Below the pieces are notes generated by a model. That model had not been told where the DNA came from. It ran no database searches and saw nothing but the letters and a program-made list of their open reading frames with translations. Shown piece by piece: positions 23,414 to 35,600 of a stretch of 64,000 nt of DNA (position 1 is its first letter; every line of letters begins with the position of its first letter). A program made the translations under genes and the position numbers. Source of the DNA: Calycina herbarum (Eukaryota; Ascomycota; Leotiomycetes; Helotiales; Pezizellaceae); contig LLEY01000123.1 of the NCBI GenBank assembly GCA_001414485.1, forward strand, positions 62,001 through 126,000. The letters are read 5' to 3'.

Positions 23414-25270
23414 ATGAAACTCGAGCTCTTTCTCGGTCTCTCGAGCTTGATTGCTGCAACCACAGCAGATTCCACAGAAACATGCACCTTCCAACAAATA
23501 TCCCCTTCTGAGACCCTCGAATGGTGTCCTTGTAACCCAGGTTTCTTTTGTGCCAAACTCTCGGTTAGTCCCCATCCAACCTATCCTAAAGTTCTCTCTC
23601 TTCACTTCCACCTCACCTGTTTTTCCTCTCCCCAAAACTTACCAAAATCAGGTACCACTAGACTACCAAAACCCCACTTTAGGTCGCGCCTCCGTCCCTC
23701 TTCTCAAATACCCCTCCATCGCAAACTCAACAGATGGACTCTACCAAGGAATTCTCCTCCTAAATCCAGGCGGCCCCGGTGCCTCCGGAATAGAAGAAGC
23801 CTTCTCAACCGGCCCTCTAATCCAAAGCGTCGTAGGAAGCAACTGGGATATCATCGGTTTCGATCCCCGAGGAATGTATCTCAGCGAGCCTTTAGCGAAT
23901 TGCTCAGACCATCGGGATATTAACCCCGTTACGGGTTTGTTAGGAAGGAGGGAGGTTCCAAGAGTTGGGGATGCGTTTTATGAGGGGTATATTGAGTTTG
24001 GAAAACAATTAGGGGAGGAATGTGAAGTCAAGACTGGTGGTGAGAGGGATGCAGGACCTCATATGTCGACTGTGACTACGGCAAGAGATATGTTGAGTAT
24101 CGTCGATGCATTCGCTTGTTCCCCCCTCGGAAAACTCGCAGCAAAACCCACCAATCTACTGAACTACTACGGTGTAAGCTACGGAACTTTCCTCGGCCAA
24201 ACATTCGTATCCATGTTCCCCTCCCGTGTTGGAAACGTAATCCTCGACGCTGTTGTCGAGCCAGCAGGATACTTGACAAACTTTACATCCGCAAGTGTAA
24301 ACCATCTCGACGGGTTGCTCGCCTCATTCTTCATTTATTGTCACGAAGCCGGACCGGAAACTTGTTCTTACGCAACTGAAGGTGCAACCCCAAAAGATCT
24401 TTTTAAAAGATTCAACACCTCATTCGTACAACTTGACCCAAGAAAAGCATCAAGCGAAGGCTGGGCCAATGGAACAGACCTCCAAACCGCCCTAGTAACA
24501 CTCAAAGTCTCCCTCCTCGCCCCAGCCCACTCCCCCTTCGACTACTTTCCCATAATCCCCCAAGTCCTCCTCGACCTCGAAACCGCCCTCTCCACCAACA
24601 CTCTCCCCTCATGGACCAACGCCACCGGTGCCATATTCGGTTACCCATACCCAGCAAACTATAAAAACCCAGATTGGACCTTGGGAACAATGTGCTCGGA
24701 TCAAAACAACAGATGGTATAATAAAACTCTCAAAGACCTTCGACCGCAACTGCAAGCCCTTGAGGAACAAAGTATTATTGGGGAGGTGTGGAGTATGCAG
24801 GTTTTGGGATGTCTGGGGTGGGGCATCAAAGCCACTGAAATTTTCGAGGGTCCATTTCAGGGCGAGACGAGCACGCCTATTTTGTTTGTGGGAAATACGT
24901 ATGATGCTGCTACGCCGGTTGAGAAGTCCGTACCCCCCCTTCTTCTGTGGTAGATGAAACTGACAAATGGGAATAGTGCGAGGTCTTCGGCGCCGAATTA
25001 TAAGGATGCGCAGGTTCTTACTATTGATGGGATGGGCGTAAGTTGAGACATCGTGAACAGATTCGAGACTGGGTGCTAACACTTTCACAGCACACAGCAA
25101 TTGCCCCACAAAACCTCTGCGGCTTCTCAAAAATAAGAGCGTACTTGCAATACAACCAGTTACCCGGAAACGACTCTTTCTGTACACTCGAAAAAGGTCC
25201 TTTCAATGTTTTGTTGAATGGAACTTTGGAGGAGAATATCAAGCAAGCTGGTTTGGCGAGTTTGTTTTAA
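23414..25270 (+). CDS. Secreted S33-family alpha/beta-hydrolase, tripeptidyl-aminopeptidase-like (554 aa, 4 exons)
   Basis: Exons read 23414-23563, 23652-24925, 24977-25037 and 25091-25270. A signal peptide (MKLELFLGLSSLIAATTADS) starts the protein. The alpha/beta-hydrolase fold gives the NPGGPGASG oxyanion block, IIGFDPRG, the nucleophile Ser in NYYGVSYGTFLG, the Asp in GNTYDAATP and the His in DGMGHTAI, the complete triad. A C-terminal TAP-like domain follows (PQNLCGFSKIRAYL). The third exon needs an unusual GTCCGT donor at 24926 with a CTGAC branch point; it yields VENARSSAPNYKDAQ. Reading straight through would stop at 24953. The substrate, whether peptide or ester, is not certain. Confidence 0.87.
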
Positions 25271-25644
25271 GAAACCTCATGCTTGAGGAGATGCTGAGAT
25301 GCGGAAGCATTTTGCTGTGGAGGTGGGGGATTGGATAAGCTGGATCCGGAGAGGTTGGTGGTGGCTTGTGAAAGTAGAAGAGTGTTGGGGTGGGAAGATG
25401 TTTTTCTGCTGTGAAGAAAATGGTAGAAATAGTTATTGGGGTTCCTCCGCGCTCTCAGTTTCCCACTCAGCGTCGCTTTCTTCCTCCACCGTGTTGCCTT
25501 CCGTGGGCGGGTCATCAGGTGCCGACCATAAATAGTTCACTTCCTTTCTCCAATTTTCATATGCAATTTTTCTTTCCTCGTCGTCTGAAAACTGTTCTAA
25601 CGCCTTGTCCCACTTCGCAATTGACTCTTCGATTTTCTTCCATC

Positions 25645-28136
25645 TCACTGATTCATATTCCACTCCCAGTCACATTTCCACCTTTCCTCACTTTCACACC
25701 AATACTCTTCTCTCCACGGTTTCAATTTGTGCCTCCATTTTTCGATAGAGAAACCTGAGATCGGAACCCTCGTCTCCCCCTCATCATTCGTAGATATCAG
25801 CATCGGCATGACTTCAAAGTCATCATCGACTAGCACATATCCCGTCTCTTGAAGTACATCCTTCCATATGAGCCATGTCGGCCTGTCGTAAATTCCATCA
25901 AATGGAGTAGATCCCCATGTATTTGACATAGTGGGAGAACAACCATGCTTGAGTGCGGTAATTAATGCATCGCGAAAGCCTGCCGGGTGCTGCATACCCC
26001 TTTTATACTCCAATGGGCGTAGCAACAAAGTCAAAGCTCCATTGCCCCATTTATCAATTGCCTTGGCATTGGCTCCCATACGGACGAGAATCTGGAATGC
26101 CTGGTATCTTTGCTTCCAGCAAGCCTTCAGTAGAGGAGTATTTCCTAAATAATCGGGGCACTCTATATCACATCCCCAGCTAATAAATTTGCCAAAGATA
26201 AGGGCAAGCTTCTCATCGGAAGTTGGTCTGCGGATACTTTCATGAAGAATGCTCAGTGAGCGTTTATAATGGATAGTGTCAGGATCGCATCCTTGGTTGA
26301 TAGCGAGCTCCGTCATACGGAGCTTATCATTCGTTTTGCCATCGTTGGTCTTATATACCCATAAACAAAACAACAAAGAGCTTTCAATAAGTAAGCTATA
26401 CTAAAACTCTGCCCAAGATTAAAGGGCAAACTTACTATTTTGCGTAAATTGTTGTATCTGCACCTCGAGAAAGAAGCCATTCAAATGCCTGAAACTTTCC
26501 GAAAAAAGCAGCGAGCTGGGAACGTTAATAATTATTTACAGCTGGTGCTTTCAATGACTTTACCATAATGAGGGTATGACCAAATTCATTGCAGTCATTG
26601 GGCGATGCTTCACCATTGTCAAAAAGCTCTTTTAACCCTACAACATCATTGTTCTCCACACATATCATCGCTTTGGAATTATTGGGAATTATGTTACTAG
26701 TCTGTATGAGCCTGTTGATTTGTGGCTCCATATGTGTGCCGCATGCCTTGAACAGCGATATTCGCATCGCGATGGAACAAAGTCGAATTTTGGGAAGAAA
26801 AGATACATGGATGCCCAGAGATGAGGAATCACCCTCACCATTCTCACGGGCACCCCTTATATGAAGGTCTCCAAAAGCAGTGCGAAAGCAGCGCCGTTCT
26901 CGAGAATCCGTAGCACGAGAGGATTTGAAGTGTTTTGACACACCAGCCACTTCCGTCGGGATCTTGCGCTTTCTTGAGATTCCGGATATTGATGTAGATT
27001 GGACGGGGGAACATGCGCGAGCTTTAGCCCGATTCCTCTCCCTGGCTTCGCAACCACGATCAAGTAACATTTCAAACTCTTCTTGAATCCACTTGGCCTC
27101 AGAAACGGACAGCTTCAACGATCCCTCTGACATCAGGGTTTGCACTGCCTTGGTGAGATCCGGCCGTAGCTGCAAGATAGGTAACATGGTTGCCTCAAGA
27201 TTGTCGCCTTGAAAAATGAAATTGTCGTCTTCGGTCTGTGTTAGACTCATTGAGGCGAGCTGCTCTGCTAGAGCGGCAGGGATGAACTCCTTTATTTCGC
27301 TCAGAAGCCACGAAGACGAAGCCTGGTGCTGTTCTGCCTGAACTATCTGGTTGCGAGCGAAGTTCTCATCGATTTTGGAACCGTTTTCTTGAAATCTGGA
27401 TCGCAAAGTGTCATTGACATTGGTATTGACCAATCCAACTGAGCTATTCAATTTCCCCAATTCCGTGGTATTCGATTGCAAGTGTGATTGAATGGCTGAA
27501 AACTCCCGCTGAAGGCCTTTGTTGTTTCGATCTGAAGTTGTTACGATTTGTTGCTGGAGCTCGGTTTGGGCATTGGCGATATCTTCCCTGACAGCCTTTG
27601 TTTCTTGAAGAGCGGTGATGTCGTTCTGTCTGTCTGGTTGTTAGTCGCTGTATAAGAACCCCCAGATCCCGAGGAAGAGAGGATAAGAAAGAGAGAAATG
27701 CGGACACTTACCTCCCAATAAGGCTCAGTACAACATTGAGAGAGGCCTTGTACCTCTCAACATCCCGACAAGACTGCAACATCCGATTTTCATCCAACGC
27801 CGCCCAAATCACCCTCTTTCCAAACATGACTGTCCAGCTGTCCAATGCCTTTTCTCTCGCATTTTCTATATCTCGCTTGAGGGTAACCAGTTCATTTTCG
27901 CATTCCCGCAATGTGTTTTTGAGCTGAGGATCCGGCAGGTTGGAGTCTGTAGCAAAGTCTTTCACCCGTAAAACGATATCGGTGAGGCTACCCAGGTCTT
28001 TGACAAGTCGGTTCACGGTCTGCGGTGCCTTCGAATAGCTGGAGTACAACCCCGCAACCTCAATTCCACGGCGGATCACCACATCTGCAAGGCCCACGAT
28101 AGCGGAGGCATTTGCGGTAGCCGAAAGACCTGCCAT
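25645..28136 (-). CDS. SesA-like/ankyrin NLR-type protein (768 aa, 4 exons)
   Basis: Exons read 28136-27712, 27629-26564, 26515-26436 and 26380-25645, all in frame. The N-terminal 140 residues (SATANASAIVGLADVVIRRG, then an ELVTLKRDIENAREKALDSW helix and YKASLNVVLSLIG) match the SesA-type domain found at the front of fungal NLR and STAND proteins. A helical coiled-coil segment, a basic region (SRKRKIPTEVAGVSKHFKSSR), then ankyrin repeats follow (NDVVGLKELFDNGEASPNDCNEFGHTLIM, LAAFFGKFQAFEWLLSRGAD, DYLGNTPLLKACWKQRYQAFQILVRMGANAKAIDKWGNGALTLLL). No Walker A or B motif is present, so there is no NTPase core. A shifted frame after 25663 continues with a similar Trp/Glu-rich sequence to 25433. 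Confidence 0.78.
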
Positions 28137-29047
28137 CTTGACGTCGATGTTAGATGTTGCTCATGGAGGGAATGATAGATTGTCTATCGTAGAAGACGAG
28201 CGACGAAAGAATATGAGGACAATGCGAAAGGAGGCTGTGAAGACAGCACATCTCGAGGGCGAACCGCGGGGCAGAATGATTCCTGCATCTCATGCGCGGC
28301 AAACTGGAGTAATCACATCGCGAATTTTCAGCTCGCTGCCTCTGACCAATAAGAACGGAAGAACATAGCACAGAAAAACATAGAATTCGTAGAGAAAATT
28401 ACAACGCAACAATAAAAATTAAATACCTCTCCAATATATCTTTCCAGAACCTTTTGAAAGATGTCCTAAATTAATTATACCCCCGCACTCCACCAAAAAC
28501 AACTAAGAAATTCTATAAAGTAGCTTCAAAGTTCAAAGCAGAAAAAATAAGTAGGAAAGAAGTAAAAAGTAAAGAGAAAACAAAATCATCTTTCCCACTC
28601 TCTCTACCTCTAGGCTTTTTTTTTTGCCCCCCCCAACGTGAGGGCAGCTTACTCGTAGCTCACCCACAAAGAGTTAGACAGAACGAGCGTGAAGATATCA
28701 ATTCTTCAACGAGACTGGCCGATATTTAGTCCCCTCGCAAGCAATGAACCAGAATCTCAAAATTAATTCGTACAATATAAGATATTGGGCAAGTTAGTCT
28801 CGAAAACACCGCTCGTTTTATAAACTTTTTAGACAACAAAATTGCAAGGAGACAACACCCTCAATGCATTGAATAAACCCAGCACCACAGGTCACCTCTC
28901 ATCTCATTACCTCCGACCAGTAAGGAAAAACATGCGAAAGGAAAAAGAAGAAGACGCGGAAGACAGAGAAGACATGAACAAAAAAAACGGCGGGAAAGGC
29001 AAATCAAAAAATTACATCAATGTGGTTTACATATCTCCCAATGGTAT
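28137..29047. other. Intergenic region, no gene seen
   Basis: About 910 bp that holds the promoter of the SesA/ankyrin gene (minus strand, to the left) and the 3' side of homoaconitase. A T/C run lies near 28616-28630. No coding frame with protein features was seen. Confidence 0.4.
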
Positions 29048-31554
29048 CTAACAATCCCCAATCTCAGCCTTAACCCACTTCTCCAATCCCCCCCTCGCAA
29101 TAATCGCCTGCACATTCGGCGGCAGCTCACCAACTTTCTGACTCCAAGTAGGGCCGCCTTCACCCTCTGTAACAGTGACCTTACTCCTCCTCAAGTCCCA
29201 CACAAATTTCCATCCCGTCCGTCTCGTCAGAACCTTTTCTTCAACCGGACTAGCTTGCGCGGCAGGAGGCGGACTATCTAAGCTTTCGTTGTTGAGTGCT
29301 GGCTCCTTGACATCGACTTTCCCCTCCACCGCCGTAGAGGAGAAAGTTTCTCTCAGTCTTTGAACGAGTCTAGGGACTTCCACACCCATCAGTGCATTGT
29401 TGATGCTGTTTCTGCTGAAGATATTGCCAAACGAGCCAGAAACAACCAGTGGGATCTTCTTGGCGAGAATGGCCGTCGCGGCTTGTTCTCGACTTGAACC
29501 ACATCCAAAGTTGAACCCGGAAACGAGGATATCACCCTCTCGTGCGATGGACCCGAAAGCTTTGTCGTAATTCTCCATACATACTTCTGCCATCTTCTCG
29601 ACGGAGACACCGTCTTGGTAAGTATATTTCCCAGGGTAAATTCCATCGGTGTTGATATTATCCGCATCGCAGAAGACAATTTCACCTTCCACCTTCTCAG
29701 GGAATCCGGGAAGGATAGCAGTCAGTTGCTCATCCCCCTCATCTTTACTCTCAGATCCAGATGCTGAACCAGTAACAGCCGTCTCCGCGCCCCCAATGAT
29801 CGATTCGGCGTCAGCAATCAATTTATCCAATGCATCCATAACACTAATAGCGCGATCCTCATCCGCAAGCCCATTCCCCTCCCCAAGAACAACCTTCTCA
29901 ACACCAACAGGTTTCTCATACCATCCGGGTCCACTAATCTTGCCACTCAGTGCGCTGGCCGCAACGACTTCGGGACTGGCAAGGTAAGCCTTGGCATCAG
30001 GAGAACCCATTCTGCCCTTAAAATTTCGATTGCTGGCACTGATTCCAACTTCGCCTGGTTCGAGGAGACCCGTTCCGAGGCCGATACATGGACCACATCC
30101 AGCTGGGAGGGATTTAGCACCTGCGTCTAAAAGTGCTTGCCAATCACCAGCATCTTCGGCTGCTTCTTGTTCTGGTATTGAGGCGGCTGCGATGTAGAAT
30201 TCTACGCCGGGCGCAATCTTTGCTGGGACTCCATCTTTTGAGGCGTCCTTGAAGACTTTTGCGGCTGCTGCCAAATCGGATGCTCTTGAATTGGTGCATG
30301 ATACCAAGTATGCTTTGTTTAACTTGATATCCTGTTTCTCCAAATCACGGAGAGGTGTTGCTACCTTGACTGAGTTTGGACCTGAAACATATGGTGAGAG
30401 TGTGGAGAGATTGAGGTACAGGGATTTGGCGTATGTTGCTCCTTTGTCGGCCACCAATTGATTTGCGACCAAATCATCAATGCTTTGGTGCGTAAATCGG
30501 GATTTCTTCTCTCCATCAAAAAGAGCAGAAGTTGTTGCCTTCGCCCTGAGCCAAGCTTGTAACATCGAGTCGATTGGGAAAAGTCCGGTCAAAGCTCCCC
30601 ATTCTGTGGTCATGTTTGCAATTGCCAACCGATCATCAACTGGCAATGTGCGCATTGTCTGTTCGGATCCCGTAAATTCGATAGCGTGGTTCAAGACTTC
30701 ATCATTGTTGAACAGTCCACAAAGTGCAACAATCACATCCTTTCCTGTAACACCCTTTGGTAGCACACCCGTGAGAGTAACCTTCGCAATGGGTGGGATC
30801 TGCCACCAGGTCTTGCCCGTCGCCCATATACTGGCTGCATCTGTTCGCACCATAGCCGTTCCTAAGCAACCTACTCCTCCGTACATGTTACTGTGACTGT
30901 CACTAGCAACAGTCATGGTGCCTGGCCAGGCGTAACCCTCCTCGACCATAATTTGATGGCCAATTCCTCTACCGGCTGGATAAAAGTCGACACCCTGCTT
31001 CTTCGCGAATTCCTCGATCTGACGGTATTTCTTGAGATTTGTCTCGCTCTTGTTTTGCACATCGTGATCCAAGGTCATGACAATTTGTTTGGGGTCATGG
31101 ATCTTGGAGGCACCAATTGACATGAATTTGAGTGCGACGGGCCATGAGTTGTCGTGTGTCATGCAGTGATGTGGTGACAGAGTCACATAGTCTCCAGCCT
31201 TGACGGCCTTGTTCTCCGCCAGTCCCAGCGAGTATCTCTGTACAATCTTTTCCGTTAAGGTTTGGGCGACTCGAGGGGTTTTGAGAGAGGAGAGGATGGC
31301 GGAGGAGGAGGGATCGGTGGTTTGCGCATGGAAGACATCTTGTAGTCTTTGCCCGGTGGCAGTATATGCGCGCAGATTCGAACCAATCTTTCGGAGAGGG
31401 ACGAGGTTTCGAGATTGGAGTGGTCGGGCGCGGAGGCCTTGAAGACCAATTCGTTGCTAAGAGAAGTAAGGTTAGAGAGGTATATACGTAGGAAGAGAAT
31501 ATTTAATGAAAGCGAATAGGGGATATACAATGAAGACAGACTTACTGATATCAT
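29048..31554 (-). CDS. LYS4: Homoaconitase, mitochondrial (805 aa, 2 exons)
   Basis: Converts homocitrate to homoisocitrate in the alpha-aminoadipate lysine pathway; a 4Fe-4S enzyme imported into mitochondria. The ATG (31554) is in a 9-nt first exon (MIS), then a 89-nt intron, then one long exon (29048-31456). The N-terminus is basic and hydroxylated ([18 protein letters not shown]), fitting a presequence. Family marks are the [23 protein letters not shown] and [23 protein letters not shown] blocks, [14 protein letters not shown], and the cluster-binding cysteines in LVSCTNSR and GCGPCIGLG. The C-terminal swivel domain carries [14 protein letters not shown]. The length fits fungal homoaconitases. 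It is the only clear housekeeping enzyme in the window. Confidence 0.93.
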
Positions 31555-32690
31555 CTCGTTGCCATTGAAGGGTCAATCGCTCGTTCAGATGGTATTTAAA
31601 GAGAAGTCGAGGGCAGTCTTCCGATGCAGGACCAAAACTATTTCCCCAGATTTTTAGTGCAGGGGTGAGAAGGGTTAGTATTAAAGCGGCAGGTCGTGAT
31701 GACTATCAGAATTTACGGGGCTTCAATTGGTTGAACTGCTCAAGTAGGTCTGACTGCCATTAAAAGCGGCAGGAAGTCGTTCTACACGCATCTTTCCAAA
31801 AAGTAGATTATTTTCAAAGGATTAAACTAAATCTTTTGAAATGACTGGCTTCGGTTATCCTAAGAGGTTAGGACAACAGAACTATTAACTGACACCATTA
31901 AACATGACCCCGGTTCTGTATGAGTAATCTTCCATAGCTAGGGTTGACCCAAGACTTCCAGGTTTACCTATCTTTGTGGTCAGACTTCAAACTCACCGCT
32001 CAAACGTGACGAACTGCACTTGGAAAACCTTACTCAGGACTAGTTGCCTTTCTGCAGTTACAGGGATGAAGGTCTAGATTTATTTGTTTACAATCTCGAA
32101 AGTAAATAGTCCCTTCCCTTTTGAGCTCCAAAATGAAGTTATTCCCAACCCTTCCGAAGAGCGGCCCGTTACCCCCTGAGGTAGCGTGCATAATCCGCCA
32201 AGGTTTCTCGCTGTCATAGGAATCGCGTCTACTTGCTCCGTTGTACAAATTTCCGTCCAGTCTTTGCGACTGCTTGTACTTGTACTTCTTGTACTGTAGA
32301 GTCGAGTCCACGTCTTCTCTCTCGTGCAACGTCTCACCAACTTTAGGATAAAGTGTTGTCACAACGTTTTGGGATTTTTCTCTTTCCATCCTCAATCCTT
32401 ACTTCACTTCCTCAACCCTCACCCTCACCCTCACTCACTCGGCTGCGACAATCCTCCTTGTCTTAGACAAAACCACTCCACGCTCCACTCCCTGCGCTCA
32501 ACCACCAGCAAAGTTCTGACGGCATGATTTGACACTCCGCCCAACCATCAAAGAAGCAGTCATCGTCTACCATGTTGGAATCCAAACCACAATTGCTGCT
32601 GCCAATCCACCTCTCCCCAGAACCACCGATGAGAAATGCGCCGTTTCAACCATAGACAACCCTCTTCTACTAACAAAATAGTCTTGCGTT
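31555..32690. promoter_or_regulatory. Divergent promoter region between homoaconitase and KAR9-like gene
   Basis: About 1.1 kb between divergent start codons. It should contain both promoters. Short open frames on both strands have no protein features. Confidence 0.45.
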
Positions 32691-35600
32691 ATGGAGATAC
32701 CGCCTCTTCTCTCGCCCACCGCACCTCGATTGCATCCCCATCGAACCCATACGCGCAATGCCTCTCGATCGCCCACCCGCGAGCGCATCACCGATGACAT
32801 TCTCGCCGACCTCTCCCCCTCGTCGACTCACGCAGCGTTTACGAATCCCTCGGGGAAGTTAAAGGCGAGCATAGAAGCCGCCTCACAATCGGAACGCCAA
32901 TTTGGTATAAGGGCGACGTTGGCTTGCAAGAAGATACAAGAATGGGTTGAGGAGTTGTCCAGTTGGCCCTGGCCAGAGTCCGGCGGCTCCGAGGGATTCG
33001 AGATGCCAGTCGCAAAACGGAGGAAGATGGGGGATCACCATAACCAGAGAAGGGAGTCGTCAAATGGATTTGATAGACATGGTAGTCGAGATGTCGAGGA
33101 TCCGGAATATATGGGTAGTCTGTTGGCCGAGGATGTTGATCGATACGAGGTTCGAGTGGAGGAAATCAATCAAGACATGGAAGCCCTCGATGTGGAATCA
33201 ATCAAGAGACAAGTTTTGGATACACACTTCTCCGCAAGGTCTCGCCCATCTTCATCCTCTTCCAGTGCGCCAATGCCGAGCCTCTTTTCCTCGTACACCA
33301 AGATGGATGATTTCACAGCCATTGTCACGGCGACTGTCTTGCAGGCTCTACCAACTCTATCGAAACTGATGCGACTGATGGACGTATGGAGTGTACGGCT
33401 TGCAGTTTTGACAAAAGTACCTCCTCTTTTGTGGGAGTTGGACATTGCTGAAGAAGCGCTCAAATCGGGATGGGGGGTACTAGAAACGGCAAATGGAGGG
33501 GAGGACCAGGAATTGACGCGGGGAAATTTTGAAATAATGCAAAACACATTACAGGATAGAGTTACAACCCTGGGTCGGGATTTGGATTATATGCTGGATA
33601 CTCTAGAGGGCCGGGAGGATACCTTACCGGATGCTTGGCTAGACCGCATGGAATCAATCGAAGATGATTATGGAAAGTGGGTTGTGTCTGTGGACCGTCA
33701 TATTCGACAAGTTGAGTGGGAAAAGATGGCCCGGGCAAGAAAAGAAGCGCAGGATGCTCGGAGGGCAGCAGAGATGCAAGCTGCTGAGGAGGCAAGAAAA
33801 CAAGCGGAGGCGGCGGCGAGGGAGGCTGGCAGAATTCAGGAGGAACAGGATGCTCGTGATGCAGAGGAGGCTCGAATGCGGCATGCGAAGGAAGCTGAGG
33901 AGCTGAGGAAATCGGAAGAACAAGCAGCTCTAGAAGCGGATGAAAAACGAAAACATCTGGAGCTTGAGGAGGCACGCAGGCTCGAGGAACAGGCGGCTGC
34001 TAAAACCCTTCAAAAGGCGAGAGATCACACGGAAAACCTTGAGGTGATCAAACCTGATGTTTCAATAGCCCAAAGTGTTGAAAAGGTGGCCGAGGACGAT
34101 GCAAACCATAGCCCAACCAGCCATTTGCCCGATGTAAATTCACAATTGCCCTCGCGAGAGGCATTTCCTGTATTTGCGGAACAACCAAATAATGACGAGT
34201 TGCCCATCTCTCCGCCAACAGAGATCATCGAGCCAACATCGCCAACAGTTTCCCCTAAAGAGATTGTTGAAGTGGTGCCCGATCATCCCGAAATTCCAAA
34301 AGATGCTGACAATGACTTGGTTATCCGGCCATACACAGCCACTGGATCCGAGTCTTCCCCATCACTTGGATCACCAGCTCACCAAGTTTCCTCCAGTCCA
34401 TTGATGCAAGAATCTCAAACTCCGGACAGTACGGATATGAACGAAAAATGGTCACTAGTAGATTCATACAAAGAACGCCACCAACCCATCAGGTCAAAAT
34501 CTTCAAGCTCAAATGGTAGTGGTGCTTCCGCCAAGAGTGCTCGAGCTTCCAAAAGACACAGTAGAAATATTTCTTCAGTCTCAAACTTTTCGCCGTCGGT
34601 ATTAGATCAGTCGGGATACTTTCAAAGAAGTCCACCAGCGGAGGCAACTTCGAATTCTGAACAGGATGGTGGTCTAGGAATTACTGGGTTTGCCGGCGTT
34701 GACTCTAAGTTTCCCTCTTCTATAGTCGACACTTATGATGATTCGTTGCTATCTACGGAATCCTCACCTCCAGACCAGGTCGATACGATAGGGGAGCAGA
34801 GAGAACTAACCCTTGGCGAATCAACGATCCCTCAATTCAGCAACACAATGGCGACTCCACGGAGACCATCAGCCATTCGACTAGAGACCGTAAGGAGGGA
34901 TAGCAACGCATCTGATGCCGCAACTATCATAGGATGGGGTGATGGTTCCAACTCACCAGCACCTGCCTCTACGCCTGTTCCAGATGAGATCGACCATTTC
35001 TCCAGTTCCTTTGAACAATCTCCTTCTGTGGGTCGAATGAGATTGCGAACATTAGATATGTATAACCATAGCCCTCCAGAGTCCCCACAATCAATAGTCA
35101 TATCAAAACGACAATCCTTGCCTTCACCAACCAGCTCGACATACTCGATTTCCGACTTATCAGATACCTCAAGTCTATCGCTAGATGCACCAATATTTGA
35201 TGATATCCAAGTCTCGGAATCCCTCCCCTATTCCAAGCCAAGAAAGCGCTCAGATGATCAACTACAGCAACAAATATCTTCTTTACTTGAATCACTACCC
35301 GCCAAGATTCGTCTCACCTCCGAACCAGATGTTAACGCCACAAGTACTTTAAGACCGAAGAAAACTCGTCGATCCGTGACTCCTTCCTTTCGATCTCATT
35401 CAAGTCTTAGTAATCGCGCCCCAACACCCTCATTCCTCCTCTCTCCAGCTTACAGCAGAACCGCCTCCCGACCCAGACCTCAGAGTTCAAATCCGGAGAT
35501 TAAACTCTACCATCTTTCGCGATCCACGGGAGAGGCACCGATCAAACTGTTCGTCCGTTTAGTCGGAGAAAACGGTGAAAGAGTTATGGTGAGAGTTGGA

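Noticed and set aside
24929..24953. A 24-nt GTACCC...TAG intron in the S33 peptidase
   Set aside because: Too short for a spliceosomal intron. The 51-nt intron from 24926 has a proper branch point and gives a better frame.
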